Shown piece by piece: positions 19,108 through 28,171 of a DNA stretch of 64,000 nucleotides (positions are counted from its first letter, which is position 1; each line of letters starts with the position of its first letter). A model generated the notes under the pieces. It saw only the letters and a list, made by a program, of their open reading frames with translations, made no database searches and was not told the DNA's origin. The stretch is from Kosakonia pseudosacchari. Lineage in GTDB: Bacteria > Pseudomonadota > Gammaproteobacteria > Enterobacterales > Enterobacteriaceae. Location of the stretch: contig NZ_FXWP01000025.1 of the NCBI RefSeq assembly GCF_900184035.1, forward strand, positions 124,001 through 188,000, given 5' to 3'. The position numbers and the translations under genes are program-made.

Positions 19108-19586
19108 AAAAATATAAAGTGTTTTCAGGGGTTGTTCTTTACTTTTTTTTATCAGCAGGGGCTGTGACTGCTGAGCAAGAACAAAATGTGATTAAAATTA
19201 TCACTTGCTTGTTACCAGGAGAGGAAGGGAAACAAGTTACGCTCTCTATTAATAACTTAACAAAGGAAATTAGTTATGGCTTTAAAAGGGCGGGGAAAAC
19301 AGAGTTGAAAGTTGTTTTTAACGAAGAGAATAAGCTGAAGCGCTTCACAGATAGCCAGATGGGGGTTATATATTATGGGTTCAGACTCGGTGAATATGGT
19401 TATATTATTGATATAATTAATGGTTCTGAAAAAAACGAATATACAATCTCGTTTGATATCAAAAAAAACAACAAAGTTATCCAATCCAGTGACTGCCTTC
19501 CTAACTCTTTCAGAAGTGATAACATTAGGAGTGATTATATAGATGACGTTCCTAACATGAATGATAGATTTTTTGTTTTCCCGTAA
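19104..19586 (+). CDS. Periplasmic immunity-type protein, copy 1 (cognate to the GH19 effector)
   Basis: The ATG at 19104 overlaps the effector stop codon (ATGA), indicating coupled translation; the product has 160 residues. A signal peptide (VLYFFLSAGAVTA) precedes a mature domain with ITCLLPGEEG, NKLKRFTDSQMG, YYGFRLGEYGYIID and a closing FFVFP. Export to the periplasm and tight linkage to a wall-degrading effector support an immunity role. Two paralogues lie at 21493 and 22089; the second of these is nearly identical over the last 270 bases. The family itself is not one I can name. Confidence 0.8.
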   Translation: MKKYKVFSGVVLYFFLSAGAVTAEQEQNVIKIITCLLPGEEGKQVTLSINNLTKEISYGFKRAGKTELKVVFNEENKLKRFTDSQMGVIYYGFRLGEYGYIIDIINGSEKNEYTISFDIKKNNKVIQSSDCLPNSFRSDNIRSDYIDDVPNMNDRFFVFP

Positions 19587-19603
19587 TCGTTTATGATTGA
19601 TGT
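19314..19603 (+). repeat. Direct repeat, copy 1 (3' part of immunity gene plus downstream flank)
   Basis: About 290 bases, starting at gtttttaacgaag and running past the gene end, are nearly identical to 22293-22583. Differences are scattered substitutions and one 3-base indel in the A-run. The similarity continues into the untranslated flank (ATGATTgATGT-like). It marks duplication of an immunity cassette and offers a substrate for deletion of the 3 kb between the copies. Confidence 0.85.
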
Positions 19604-19734
19604 AAAAAGTTTTATTGATATTTAGCGAAAGTTTTGAATTTTCGTTAATATTTTTGATTGTGGGTTTGCCTTATGTAAAAAAAGATTTCATGCTATTTTG
19701 GAAAAAACTTCATCTGTTCCTAAGGGTTTTTAAT

Positions 19735-20487
19735 ATGAATAAATGTATATTTTTCCTTATGAATCTTATTGCTGTGATGCCAACAGATGTTTTGGCAACA
19801 GCAAATGTTGTATATGGATACGATAAAAGTAACCATCAGATTTTTGCAAAAGATGGTAATGAGATAACGACATTCAATTTTAAAGAGGACTATGCAGGGA
19901 ATCCAGTTTATGCGTTTGATTTTTTTCATGGGCTCCCGGCTATTATTGCGGATAGCCGTTCCTTGCATGATTGGACTACATACGCAACATTGGGATTTCG
20001 AGACAAAAAATTTTATATTGATTGTTTGTATTATAAATTAAAAAGTAAACAAAATGGTGTTTTCACAAAGGAAGCGAACTGTGGATTAAATGAAAGTAAT
20101 GTCGCTAATTACCATGATATAATAGATGAAAAAATTAATGATATTGAAAGCGAGATTGACTCTGTAGACACCTCTCTTTTGTTATCTGGTGAGGTTGAAT
20201 ATATTTCTATAGAAACTTACAAAGATAAAAAGCAAACGATTTACAAAGTTTATACAGATAAAAAATCATTCTTGGATAATACATATCTAATCGCATCAAT
20301 AAGTGCTGGTGGCTTGTGTGAAGTATATGAAAATAATCCTTGGATTGTGTATGTGAGTGACGTTATGAGTCGGGTGCTTTTTTTTAAAGATGATAATGGA
20401 ATGGAGAGCTTAATTCCGGCTGTTCCATCTTTAAATTCATCATGGATATGTTCTTCATATTTGCTAAGTAACGCCAAGGAATCTTAG
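19735..20487 (+). CDS. Uncharacterised secreted protein in the effector/immunity island
   Basis: I do not recognise this protein. The start at 19735 is chosen because aaggg lies eight bases upstream and it begins a signal-peptide-like segment (KCIFFLMNLIAVMPTDVLA); a longer frame open to 19615 starts with TTG and lacks a site. The 250-residue product is AT-rich, with four cysteines in the mature part and no membrane helix after the signal. It lies between two immunity-type genes, so an orphan immunity protein is the likeliest reading, but that rests on context only. Confidence 0.6.
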   Translation: MNKCIFFLMNLIAVMPTDVLATANVVYGYDKSNHQIFAKDGNEITTFNFKEDYAGNPVYAFDFFHGLPAIIADSRSLHDWTTYATLGFRDKKFYIDCLYYKLKSKQNGVFTKEANCGLNESNVANYHDIIDEKINDIESEIDSVDTSLLLSGEVEYISIETYKDKKQTIYKVYTDKKSFLDNTYLIASISAGGLCEVYENNPWIVYVSDVMSRVLFFKDDNGMESLIPAVPSLNSSWICSSYLLSNAKES

Positions 20488-20653
20488 GCGTTTTTATATG
20501 ACTCTGGCAAAGGGGGGCTGTTGTTGATATCGAAAAAAAATATCAAATTACCGGTCGTTATAATTATGCTAAGTGCCAAATATATCTCAGAAAAAATTAA
20601 CAATGAAGAAATTGGCATAGCGTTATCAGTGTCCAGTACAAATCAATTATCAG

Positions 20654-20836
20654 AAAATCCAAGGTATGCTAAACGATAAAGCCGATAAGAATGATGTTTG
20701 TTGAGTTTCAGTTTATATCAATGGGTTGGCTGTGCAGGAGCATCTTTATTATTCAGGTAAAGCTAAGAAGTCGAGCCATATGGAGGAGCGTATTAATAAG
20801 TTATCAATAGCCAAAAGTGCATTTGGGGTGAAGTGA
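20654..20836 (+). pseudogene. Remnant of a gene (3' end only, in-frame TGA)
   Basis: In one frame a credible protein end is readable: MLNDKADKNDVC, a TGA at 20702, then VSVYINGLAVQEHLYYSG and on to a stop at 20834. Nothing coherent precedes it in 20488-20653, where all frames are broken. The stop overlaps the possible GTG start of the next gene. It looks like the tail of a lost immunity or effector gene. Confidence 0.5.
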
Positions 20837-20841
20837 ATTTA

Positions 20842-21255
20842 ATGAAGGCAATATTTTATCTTTTTTTGTGTATATCTGCAATATTCTGCAAGGCTTCAGT
20901 TACAATGAATTCTGAATACTCTATTTCTTTAGTGTATTCGGCGGGTATTGGCAAAAATAGCTATGTAATTAATATTTTTAACTCCAAAATCATTGTTCCT
21001 GGCAGTTATATGTATGACAAGTACGAAAAGAAAATTTTACTAAATGGAATAGCTAACTCTCATTCTCTTGATTTAAAGCAGAGAACAAACAACAGTGTGG
21101 CGACTATGACACTTACCAAAACAGATAATGGTTATACCGGTGAGTGGTGTGATAAAAAGTGTGTCCAAGTAATAATACAGCGCAAAAACTCATTTAGAGA
21201 TGGAGTAGTGGGTGATGTTGAAATTTATAATTCTGACGAGGGGCTTATGACATAA
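20842..21255 (+). CDS. Small secreted protein, candidate orphan immunity protein
   Basis: The product has about 137 residues from the ATG at 20842; a GTG at 20833 would add three. A signal peptide (IFYLFLCISAIFCKA) is clear. The mature domain contains SLVYSAGIGKNSYVIN and a CDKKC pair. I do not recognise the family. It is followed directly by an orphan fragment of a GH19 toxin, so it may be displaced from another effector pair. AT-rich composition matches the rest of the island and differs from the T6SS core. Confidence 0.55.
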   Translation: MKAIFYLFLCISAIFCKASVTMNSEYSISLVYSAGIGKNSYVINIFNSKIIVPGSYMYDKYEKKILLNGIANSHSLDLKQRTNNSVATMTLTKTDNGYTGEWCDKKCVQVIIQRKNSFRDGVVGDVEIYNSDEGLMT

Positions 21256-21496
21256 TAATAAAAATGAAATGATGGTTGTTTCTGGTGCTATAGAACCTGG
21301 AGTTTTAGACATTAATGAAATGACATATGCTATTCGTCGCGCACTTTGGTTCTGGATTAAATATAAACCTTATAATATAGAAAAAGGTCGCGGGTACGAC
21401 GATGTTGCTGATGTTACACGCGTAGTTAATGGCGGAGATATGAGGCTTGCTGAACGACAAGCCGCTTATATATTTTGTGAAAGTGTTTTTTTATGA
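21251..21496 (+). pseudogene. Orphan C-terminal tip of a second GH19 effector
   Basis: About 75 residues align closely with the last 60 of the 917-residue effector: MTYAIRRALWFW against MPYAIRSALWFW, then VTRVVNGGDMRLAERQ against VTRRVNGGSMGLAERQ. A TGA at 21248 precedes it in frame, so no full-length protein can be made; the catalytic glutamates are missing. Divergence of roughly 40 percent from the intact effector shows it came from a different allele. It retains the ATGA overlap with the immunity gene that follows. This is the classic trace of an effector replaced by recombination while its tip and immunity gene stay behind. Confidence 0.85.
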
Positions 21497-21963
21497 AAAT
21501 TATCTCATTTGTTCTGATCGCTTTTGTAGCTAATTATTCATATGCCAGTGAGTGCCAGTCTGGTGAAATACTTATTGCGTCATGTGATATTCCGGGGAAA
21601 ATTAATTCAGTAGCTGCATTTTGTGCAAAGAAGGAAGACGATACGATCAGGTATACGTTCAGTAAAGGTAATGTTTCAGAATTAACTGTGGATTTTGATT
21701 CTCAAAATAAACTTAAAAGATGGATAGACTTAGGAACGTATACGACTTATCTCGGATTTAATCGTGGTGTCTATTCTTATGTACTAAGAGTGCCAGAGGA
21801 GAAACCAGGTGTAGTTGCTTATCTTGATGTCAAAAAAAATGGTGGCGTTATTAGTTCCAGGAGATGTGACTCAAATTCGTTCGGAGAAAAAAACATTAAA
21901 ATGAATAGTATTGAAGACGTTGATGATGCTTTTGTGAGAAATAACAGGTTTAATTTCCCATGA
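21493..21963 (+). CDS. Periplasmic immunity-type protein, divergent paralogue
   Basis: The ATG overlaps the stop of the orphan GH19 tip, repeating the arrangement at 19104. The product has 156 residues with a signal peptide (IISFVLIAFVANYSYA). It shares the skeleton of the 19104 protein: C-x-x-PG near the start, NKLKRWID, YLGFNRGVYSYVL, DVKKNGGVISSRRC, NSF and a final FNFP, but with low overall identity. It is probably the immunity protein of the lost effector allele and could still protect against neighbours that carry that allele. Confidence 0.78.
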   Translation: MKIISFVLIAFVANYSYASECQSGEILIASCDIPGKINSVAAFCAKKEDDTIRYTFSKGNVSELTVDFDSQNKLKRWIDLGTYTTYLGFNRGVYSYVLRVPEEKPGVVAYLDVKKNGGVISSRRCDSNSFGEKNIKMNSIEDVDDAFVRNNRFNFP

Positions 21964-22088
21964 GTCTGATTTTTAAAATCATAGTTGTTATTTTTAAACC
22001 AAATATGGCTCAATTAACATTGATTTTTTTGGAAGTTAATCTTTGTGTTTCGATGTTGATTTTTTTTGAAAGGTATAGTGAAAATCAT

Positions 22089-22562
22089 ATGGTGTTATTA
22101 AGGATGTTATTTTATGGAGTTGTTTTATATTTATTGCCAGTAAGTTTGTTTGCTTCGGAGTATATTGATGTAGTGATTGTGTCATGCCTCTTGCCAGGAA
22201 AATCCTCCGGAGGTATTTCACTTTCTATCGATAGCGAAACAAAAGAAATTAAATATATCGTTAAAAGGATGGGCTTAATTGAGTCGATAAATGTTTTTAA
22301 CGAAGGGAATAAACTGAAGCGCTTCACGGATAGCCAGATGGGCATTACATATTATGGATTCAGACTCGGTGAATATGGTTATATTATTGATATAATTAAT
22401 GGATCTGAAAAAAACGAATATACAATCTCGTTTGATATAAAAAACAACAAAGTTATCCAATCCAGTGACTGCCTTCCTAACTCTTTCAGAAGTGATAACA
22501 TTAGAAGTGATTAAATAGATGACGTTTCTTACATGAATGATAAAGTTTTTGTTTTTCCGTAA
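22089..22562 (+). pseudogene. Third immunity-type copy, truncated by a premature TAA
   Basis: The frame from the ATG at 22089 encodes a signal peptide (LFYGVVLYLLPVSLFA) and a protein nearly identical to the 19104 product over its second half. A TAA at 22512 replaces the tyrosine codon (TAT) of copy 1 and removes the last 16 residues; the lost end (DDVSYMNDKVFVFP) is still readable to 22562. The N-terminal half is diverged, so this is a mosaic. Whether the 141-residue product is functional is unknown. An alternative start is the ATG at 22104. Confidence 0.7.
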
Positions 22563-22583
22563 TCAATTTTATGATTAATGTGA
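22293..22583 (+). repeat. Direct repeat, copy 2
   Basis: This is the partner of 19314-19603, in the same orientation, covering the 3' part of the third immunity copy and its flank. The premature stop of this copy lies inside the repeat. Confidence 0.85.
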
Positions 22584-22623
22584 GTTTTTATCTGTTTTTA
22601 GCGAAAGGTTTTGATTTTTTTGT

Positions 22624-23135
22624 GTGTTTATTATAAAAAGGGTTGGCAATTTGCGTGCGAATGTTTTTTTGTTTTATATGGTAACTTTTCTTTTTTATCC
22701 AGTCGCTCAAGCAGATTCCGTGCAAAGGACATTTAAAGTCGACGATGTCAGCGGTTATATTAAGTATGAAGATGAAGTTAATTATCCATTGGCCTTTTAT
22801 TACGAAGTCGATGGTAAAGCTTTTAAAATTGAAGCTTATGAGGTGGATGGCGATGAACCTCATGTGGAAACAATTTTTTGACTAAAGTACAGAATCAAAT
22901 CAATGTAATTGTATTAATCTCTTGGGTGCATCGACATTCTGCGGAAAAGATAAATGGAACCTCATATCAAGTTTATGGCTATAAATATTCCTCTAAAAAC
23001 ATTTCTATAAATTCTTCAATCAAAAATGACCAGAATCTTAATGGTCTTGATGGTGAGTTTAATGGTGAATAGTTACATTTTAAATATAAAAATTCTGCAG
23101 AAATTGAAATGTATCTAAAGTCTCATTATAAATGA
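22624..23135 (+). pseudogene. Broken immunity-type gene (frameshift at a T run, plus TAG)
   Basis: Two frames join into one protein. From 22624 the first reads through a signal-like segment (FLFYMVTFLFYPVAQA) to DEPHVETIF and stops at TGA just after six T's (22874-22879). One more T would continue the frame into TKVQNQINVIVLISW and SYQVYGYKYS. That second part stops at a TAG (23070), after which LHFKYKNSAEIEMYL is readable to 23135. The pattern resembles a periplasmic family seen beside enterobacterial T6SS effectors, recalled from memory and not checked. The T run could be a slippage site or a sequencing error, but the TAG is a separate lesion. Confidence 0.7.
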
Positions 23136-23334
23136 TTTGGGGAAAAGTATTGGTGCTACTCATAAAATTAATGAAACATACAGTTTATGGCTTTCCGTAC
23201 TAAAGGTTACCAGAATGAAAACCTGCTTTCCTGGCCGGATGAAAAAGACGGATAGAGGATCAACTAAAGCTAACGGATGTAGTTTGTGCAGGTTAAGGGG
23301 TGAAGATTTATATATAACGATTAAATAAGGAAAT

Positions 23335-23601
23335 ATGGTGCAAAGAATTGTTCGAATTGGCGATAAAACCACTCATGGCGGTGTAGTTCAGTCAGGCTCG
23401 TCAACTATGGTTTTCGGTGGCATTGGCGTAGCCCGTAAAGGCGACAAGGTATCCTGCCCGCAGGAAGGACATGGCCCGACAGTTATTACTGAAGGCAACC
23501 CCGACTATCTTGATAACGGGCTGCCGGTGGCATTTCACGGTCATAAATGTGCCTGTGGGTGCACACTGATCAGTTCTCTCCCTGATGCACTGGTGGGCTG
23601 A
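23335..23601 (+). CDS. PAAR-domain T6SS tip protein
   Basis: The 88-residue protein is a complete PAAR domain with no toxin extension: MVQRIVRIGDKTTHGG, the VARKGDKVSCPQEGH strand, and the metal-binding HGHKCACGC near the end. PAAR proteins cap the VgrG spike with a zinc-stabilised cone and can carry effectors. It directly precedes the tssM operon, so it may serve either vgrG. Confidence 0.95.
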   Translation: MVQRIVRIGDKTTHGGVVQSGSSTMVFGGIGVARKGDKVSCPQEGHGPTVITEGNPDYLDNGLPVAFHGHKCACGCTLISSLPDALVG

Positions 23602-23604
23602 GCC

Positions 23605-24765
23605 ATGCCTGTCATTCTGGAAAGGATTCCGGAAAAGAAAGCCAAACCGCCACGTCCGGTAACTCTACACTGGCTGATTTTCGGCGCCTTTGCTCTGGCT
23701 ATGGGGATGGGGCTGACCTTTTTGTTCTGGCCGGATGAGCGTTCTGGCCCAGGATTCTGGTTTTTCGCTGTTGTGCTGCCGGTGCTGATTTGGGGAGCCC
23801 TATTCTCGGCTCGCCGTGCGGGCTACAAGTACAAGAGTGTGGGGCAGGATGCGGCAAACAGAACCATCAAAGCCCGTCACGACAATGATAAAGATCGTGG
23901 GCAGCGCTTCGCCTGGTTTGCTGGTGAATATCTGGTGAATCACCTGGAGCGCCAGCATGTAGCCACTCAACACGCAGCACTTGCTAAATCCCCCGTACTG
24001 CAACCGGTGATGCCCCGTGGCGCGGGAAAGCCCGTCAGGCACTCCCGTTTAGCAGAAGAGGGGAGCGCGCCTGAAGTGCTGGACGGATACCAGTACGAGG
24101 TGGTGGAACATATCAACTTGTTGCTGGCGACGTTACCTGAAGCTATGACCTGCTATCTGGCGCTGGATCTAGCCGAAGAGTTGCCTGATATCTCGCTCAA
24201 CTGGTTATTGGGGATTATCCGCCCCGTGATCCGCATCCGTGACCTCTCTGGACTGCAGATCATTGATTACTGGCTCGACTACCACTATGCAAAACCTTCT
24301 GCATTGCTGGTGATCAGCGCACAGTTGAATGACGTTCCTGCGAATGATTCCGGGGAAGCCATTTCAGTAATGCTGATGACCAACTGCCGCCTCAAAGATA
24401 CGCCATCGGAATCAGCGCGTATTCATCGTCCGCAAATTAATCACACGGGTGATATGAGCCATGCGCTACGCCACGCGATGCTATGGGGTGGGCTTGAGAA
24501 AGACGCAAAACTACGTGGCTGGATAACCGGAGGAGCGCTGGCTTACAGCGATGCGCTGAGCACAGCCTGCGGCGTTTATGCACCGGAGCTGACGACGCAG
24601 CGTTACGTCAATATCGACAGCGTGGCAGGTTTCGCCGGTGTGACGGCTCCCTGGCAGGCCTTAATTCTCGCAACCCGCCAGAGTATCGCTGACCGTGAAG
24701 CACAACTGGTTGTGACCGAATCATCACCAGACTACCGACAGCTCTGCGTTGTCACCCCGGAATAA
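23605..24765 (+). CDS. T6SS-linked inner-membrane protein of unknown function, upstream of tssM
   Basis: The 386-residue product starts three bases after the PAAR gene. Two adjacent membrane helices (LHWLIFGAFALAMGMGLTFLF and FWFFAVVLPVLIWGALF, residues 22-68) precede a cytoplasmic domain of about 300 residues with LDLAEELPDISLNWLL and AILVISAQLND-like strands. I cannot name the family. Tight packing between the PAAR gene and tssM suggests an accessory role in the membrane complex. It is GC-rich like the core rather than like the effector islands. Confidence 0.75.
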   Translation: MPVILERIPEKKAKPPRPVTLHWLIFGAFALAMGMGLTFLFWPDERSGPGFWFFAVVLPVLIWGALFSARRAGYKYKSVGQDAANRTIKARHDNDKDRGQRFAWFAGEYLVNHLERQHVATQHAALAKSPVLQPVMPRGAGKPVRHSRLAEEGSAPEVLDGYQYEVVEHINLLLATLPEAMTCYLALDLAEELPDISLNWLLGIIRPVIRIRDLSGLQIIDYWLDYHYAKPSALLVISAQLNDVPANDSGEAISVMLMTNCRLKDTPSESARIHRPQINHTGDMSHALRHAMLWGGLEKDAKLRGWITGGALAYSDALSTACGVYAPELTTQRYVNIDSVAGFAGVTAPWQALILATRQSIADREAQLVVTESSPDYRQLCVVTPE

Positions 24766-24790
24766 TAATCAGGGATTGTTACCGTTCGTT

Positions 24791-27700
24791 ATGAAAAGAC
24801 CATCCGCACTCGCATCTATTATTTTCTTTGCGCTCTGTATTACAGGCATAGCTGGCTGTTTTCTCTGGATTTACCCGCAAGAGACAGCCGCTATGGTGAG
24901 CGTGGGACCCTTCAGTCATCCTGGTGTAATTATTATCTGCCTGTTGCTGATCATCGTCATTCTTGTCGCAGGGTGGTTTGCTCAAACGCTGATGGTAACT
25001 GCTGGGGTAAAAGGCGGTAATCAGAATCAGGAAGAGGAGAACAGTGTCGGTAATGCGGCCCAGCCGGAAGCGCCTTCTCATACTGATGAAGATACCACAC
25101 GTTTTACCTCCGGCCCGCTCACCGATCATCTCCGTCTGCGCTACGGCCGCCGCTGGAAATCCAAAGTTCGCCTGCTGCTGGTTCAGGGAACCGATGACCA
25201 TATCGAAAAAGTGGTCCCGGGGCTCAAGCGTGATCACTGGCAGGAAAACGATGGCATTGTTCTGATTCATGCCGGACTGGCAGAAGTCGAGCCGGAGCAA
25301 GAATTTGTTGACGCGCTGAAGGAGGTGCGCCCTCAACGTCCGATAGACGGCACTGTTCAGGTAATGAACTGCGCGCAGCTTCCGGATGCTGCGGCACTGG
25401 ATACTCTCGCTCGCAGCCGCCAGAAAAGTGATTTGCTGTTTGGCTGGCAGGCTCCGGTCTGGCTATGGTTTATCCGTGAGGACGCGTGGAGTCAGGAAAG
25501 TGAGGGCGTTCCGGCGACAGGTACATTGTTCGGGCCGGGGGCTGCACCAGAAACCGCCATAGACTCATTGACCACGCTTGCTTCTCGTTTGCGCTGTGCA
25601 GGTATGCCAGTGTTTCTGCGTAATACCCGCCACGACTGGTTGCTGCAGTTATCCGTTCAGTTGCGCGGGCGTCTTAAACAGCAGTTAACCCCCTTGTTGA
25701 CCAGCCTGATGACCGGCCCTGCACCTTACCGCCTGCGAGGCGTGATGTTCAGTCCTGTTTTGCCCGCAAACTCCATGTTACCGCACGCGCGTCTGAGTCA
25801 TCCGGCCTGGCAGGCGCTCGAAGAGGATTGTCTGCATATTCAGGCCCACAAAATCGGTTTCCACTGGCGCCGCGTTCTGCATCTGATACTGCTGGCGCTG
25901 GTTCTTCTATGGGGCGCAGGAACACTACTTTCTCTGGCTGTTAACCGTGCTCAGATCTATCAGGCCCAGGAAACCGCACACGTTGCCGCCGATACAAAAC
26001 AACCGTTGACGGAACGCATGCGTAATCAGCTCATTCTGCAACAAGCCATTGCCCGTTTGCAGAACAGGCAAGTCCACAGAGCGCCATGGTATACGCGCTT
26101 TGGTCTGAATCAGGATCGTAAAACCCTGAATTCACTCTGGCCACTGTATGCCCGTAACAACCAGCTGCTGATGCGCGATGCGCTGGCTGATGAGTTCCAC
26201 CGTCAGCTAGCCGCGTTTGTGCAACTTCCTCCGGCTAGTGTGGCACGTACTACCGCCGCCCAAAAAACCTATAACCTTCTCAAGGGTTACCTGATGCTGG
26301 CGCGTCCGGATAAAGCGGATGCGGCCTGGCTTGCTGAAAACATGCTGAAATTCTGGCCGACGCGCACTGGCGTTAGCGACAATGTCTGGCAGACCCAGGC
26401 TCCCAAACTGCTCGGGTTCTATGCCCAGAACCTGCCCGCGCACCCGGAGTGGAAAATTAAGCCAGATACAGACCTGGTTGGCACCGTACGTCAGATTCTG
26501 CTCAAACAAATTGGGCAGCGTAATGCGGAGTCTGGTCTGTATCAGGAGATGCTGCAGCGCATCGCCCGCAACTGGCCGGACTTAACACTGGCAGATATGA
26601 CAGGTGATACCGACGCATCGACCCTATTTTCTACCTCCGAAGTGGTGCCGGGCATGTTTACCCGCCAGGCATGGGAAGAGCAGGTCGAGGGCGCTATTAA
26701 TGAAGTGGTGAAAACCCGTCGCGCGGAAATCGACTGGGTGCTGACCGATAAGACTCATCAGGCCGGGAGCGATATCTCGCCGGAAGCGCTGGAGCAGCGC
26801 CTGACTGAGCGCTACTTTACCGATTTCGGTAATGCCTGGCTGAACATGGCCAACAGCATTCAGTGGCATGAGGCTGAATCGCTGTCCGAAGCGATTGCCC
26901 AGCTTAACCTGCTGGCGGATGCGCGTCAGTCACCACTGGTGGCACTGATGCACACGCTGGTCTGGCAGGGACAGACCGGGGCCAAAGGCGAGCGGCTTGC
27001 CGACTCGCTGGTCGATTCGGCGAAAAAGCTGGTCGGGCGTAAAAACAATGCGCAACAGTTTATCGAACAGACACAGGGGCCAAAAGGGCCGTTGGATGGC
27101 GTATTTGGACCCCTGAACGGCCTGATGGCAGGGAAAGACGGCACGGGCACTAACGGTAATCTCAGTTTCCAGTCGTGGCTGGCGCGTGTGACGCAGGTGC
27201 GCCTTAAACTGCAACAGGTTACCAGTGCACCTGATCCGCAAGCGATGGCGCAGATGCTGGCTCAGACGGTCTTTCAGGGTAAGGCCATCGATCTGACCGA
27301 TACACGCGATTACGGCGGCCTGGTGGCGGCAAGCCTTGGGCAGGAGTGGAACGGTTTTGCTCAGGCACTGTTTGTGCAGCCGCTGGATCTGGCCTGGCGC
27401 CAGGTGCTGACCCCGGCGGCAGGCAGTCTGAATGCCCGCTGGCAGAACTCAATTGTATCTCAGTGGAACACCGTGTTTGCCGGACGTTATCCGTTTAAAG
27501 CCACTGGAAGCGATGCCTCACTCCCATTGCTGGCGCAGTTCGTGCGTGGTGATTCCGGGCATATCGCGACATTTCTTAAAACCAACCTTGGCGGCATCTT
27601 GCATCAGGAAGGCAGCCACTGGGTCGTCGATCCTTCTGCAAGCCAGGGGATGACCGTCAACCCGGCATTCCTGGCGGCTATTAATCAACTGGCAGATATT

Positions 27701-28171
27701 TCCGACATTATTTTCGCGCAGGGAGATGCGGGGGTTCATTTTGAACTGATGGCCCGCCCTTCACGTGATGTTGCGCGAATGCAACTGACGCTGGATGGTC
27801 AGTATCTGGATTACTTCAACCAGATGGAAAGCTGGCAGAGCTTCACCTGGCCAGGGAATACCTGGTATCCGGGTGTGGATCTGAGCTGGAGAAGCGTGAA
27901 CACGGAAATGCGCCTCTATGAGCACTATCAGGGAAACTGGGGCTTTATTCGTTTGCTCAATAAGGCGCTGATCACGCCTCTCGACAGCAGCCGTACGCAA
28001 CTGGTGTGGAGTACACCGGATGGAAATCCGCTGAAATTTATCCTGCGCAGCGAGCTGGGCGATGGACCTCTGGCGCTGCTGAAGCTGCAGGGTTTCCGCT
28101 TGCCGGAAGCTATCTTCCCGGTAAGTGCTGATGCCGTGAATAACACGCTGGCAACCACGGAGGGAGAATAG
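24791..28171 (+). CDS. tssM: T6SS membrane-complex protein TssM (IcmF)
   Basis: TssM spans the inner membrane and reaches TssJ to form the trans-envelope channel. From the ATG at 24791 it has 1126 residues; an upstream TTG at 24749 would overlap the previous gene. Two N-terminal membrane helices, a cytoplasmic domain, a third helix near residue 370 (LHLILLALVLLWGAGTLLSL) and a long periplasmic region are visible. The C-terminal part has the expected WPG (QSFTWPGNTWYPGV) segment. No canonical Walker A motif is seen where many IcmF proteins carry one (the stretch reads LLLVQGTDDH); I believe this is normal for the enterobacterial subgroup. Confidence 0.95.
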   Translation: MKRPSALASIIFFALCITGIAGCFLWIYPQETAAMVSVGPFSHPGVIIICLLLIIVILVAGWFAQTLMVTAGVKGGNQNQEEENSVGNAAQPEAPSHTDEDTTRFTSGPLTDHLRLRYGRRWKSKVRLLLVQGTDDHIEKVVPGLKRDHWQENDGIVLIHAGLAEVEPEQEFVDALKEVRPQRPIDGTVQVMNCAQLPDAAALDTLARSRQKSDLLFGWQAPVWLWFIREDAWSQESEGVPATGTLFGPGAAPETAIDSLTTLASRLRCAGMPVFLRNTRHDWLLQLSVQLRGRLKQQLTPLLTSLMTGPAPYRLRGVMFSPVLPANSMLPHARLSHPAWQALEEDCLHIQAHKIGFHWRRVLHLILLALVLLWGAGTLLSLAVNRAQIYQAQETAHVAADTKQPLTERMRNQLILQQAIARLQNRQVHRAPWYTRFGLNQDRKTLNSLWPLYARNNQLLMRDALADEFHRQLAAFVQLPPASVARTTAAQKTYNLLKGYLMLARPDKADAAWLAENMLKFWPTRTGVSDNVWQTQAPKLLGFYAQNLPAHPEWKIKPDTDLVGTVRQILLKQIGQRNAESGLYQEMLQRIARNWPDLTLADMTGDTDASTLFSTSEVVPGMFTRQAWEEQVEGAINEVVKTRRAEIDWVLTDKTHQAGSDISPEALEQRLTERYFTDFGNAWLNMANSIQWHEAESLSEAIAQLNLLADARQSPLVALMHTLVWQGQTGAKGERLADSLVDSAKKLVGRKNNAQQFIEQTQGPKGPLDGVFGPLNGLMAGKDGTGTNGNLSFQSWLARVTQVRLKLQQVTSAPDPQAMAQMLAQTVFQGKAIDLTDTRDYGGLVAASLGQEWNGFAQALFVQPLDLAWRQVLTPAAGSLNARWQNSIVSQWNTVFAGRYPFKATGSDASLPLLAQFVRGDSGHIATFLKTNLGGILHQEGSHWVVDPSASQGMTVNPAFLAAINQLADISDIIFAQGDAGVHFELMARPSRDVARMQLTLDGQYLDYFNQMESWQSFTWPGNTWYPGVDLSWRSVNTEMRLYEHYQGNWGFIRLLNKALITPLDSSRTQLVWSTPDGNPLKFILRSELGDGPLALLKLQGFRLPEAIFPVSADAVNNTLATTEGE

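Noticed and set aside
23137..23328. 63-codon ORF containing MKTCFPGRMKK, similar to MKTCFPARKKN of the large effector
   Set aside because: The match covers only about 11 residues and the rest is unlike the effector; too short to call a remnant with confidence.
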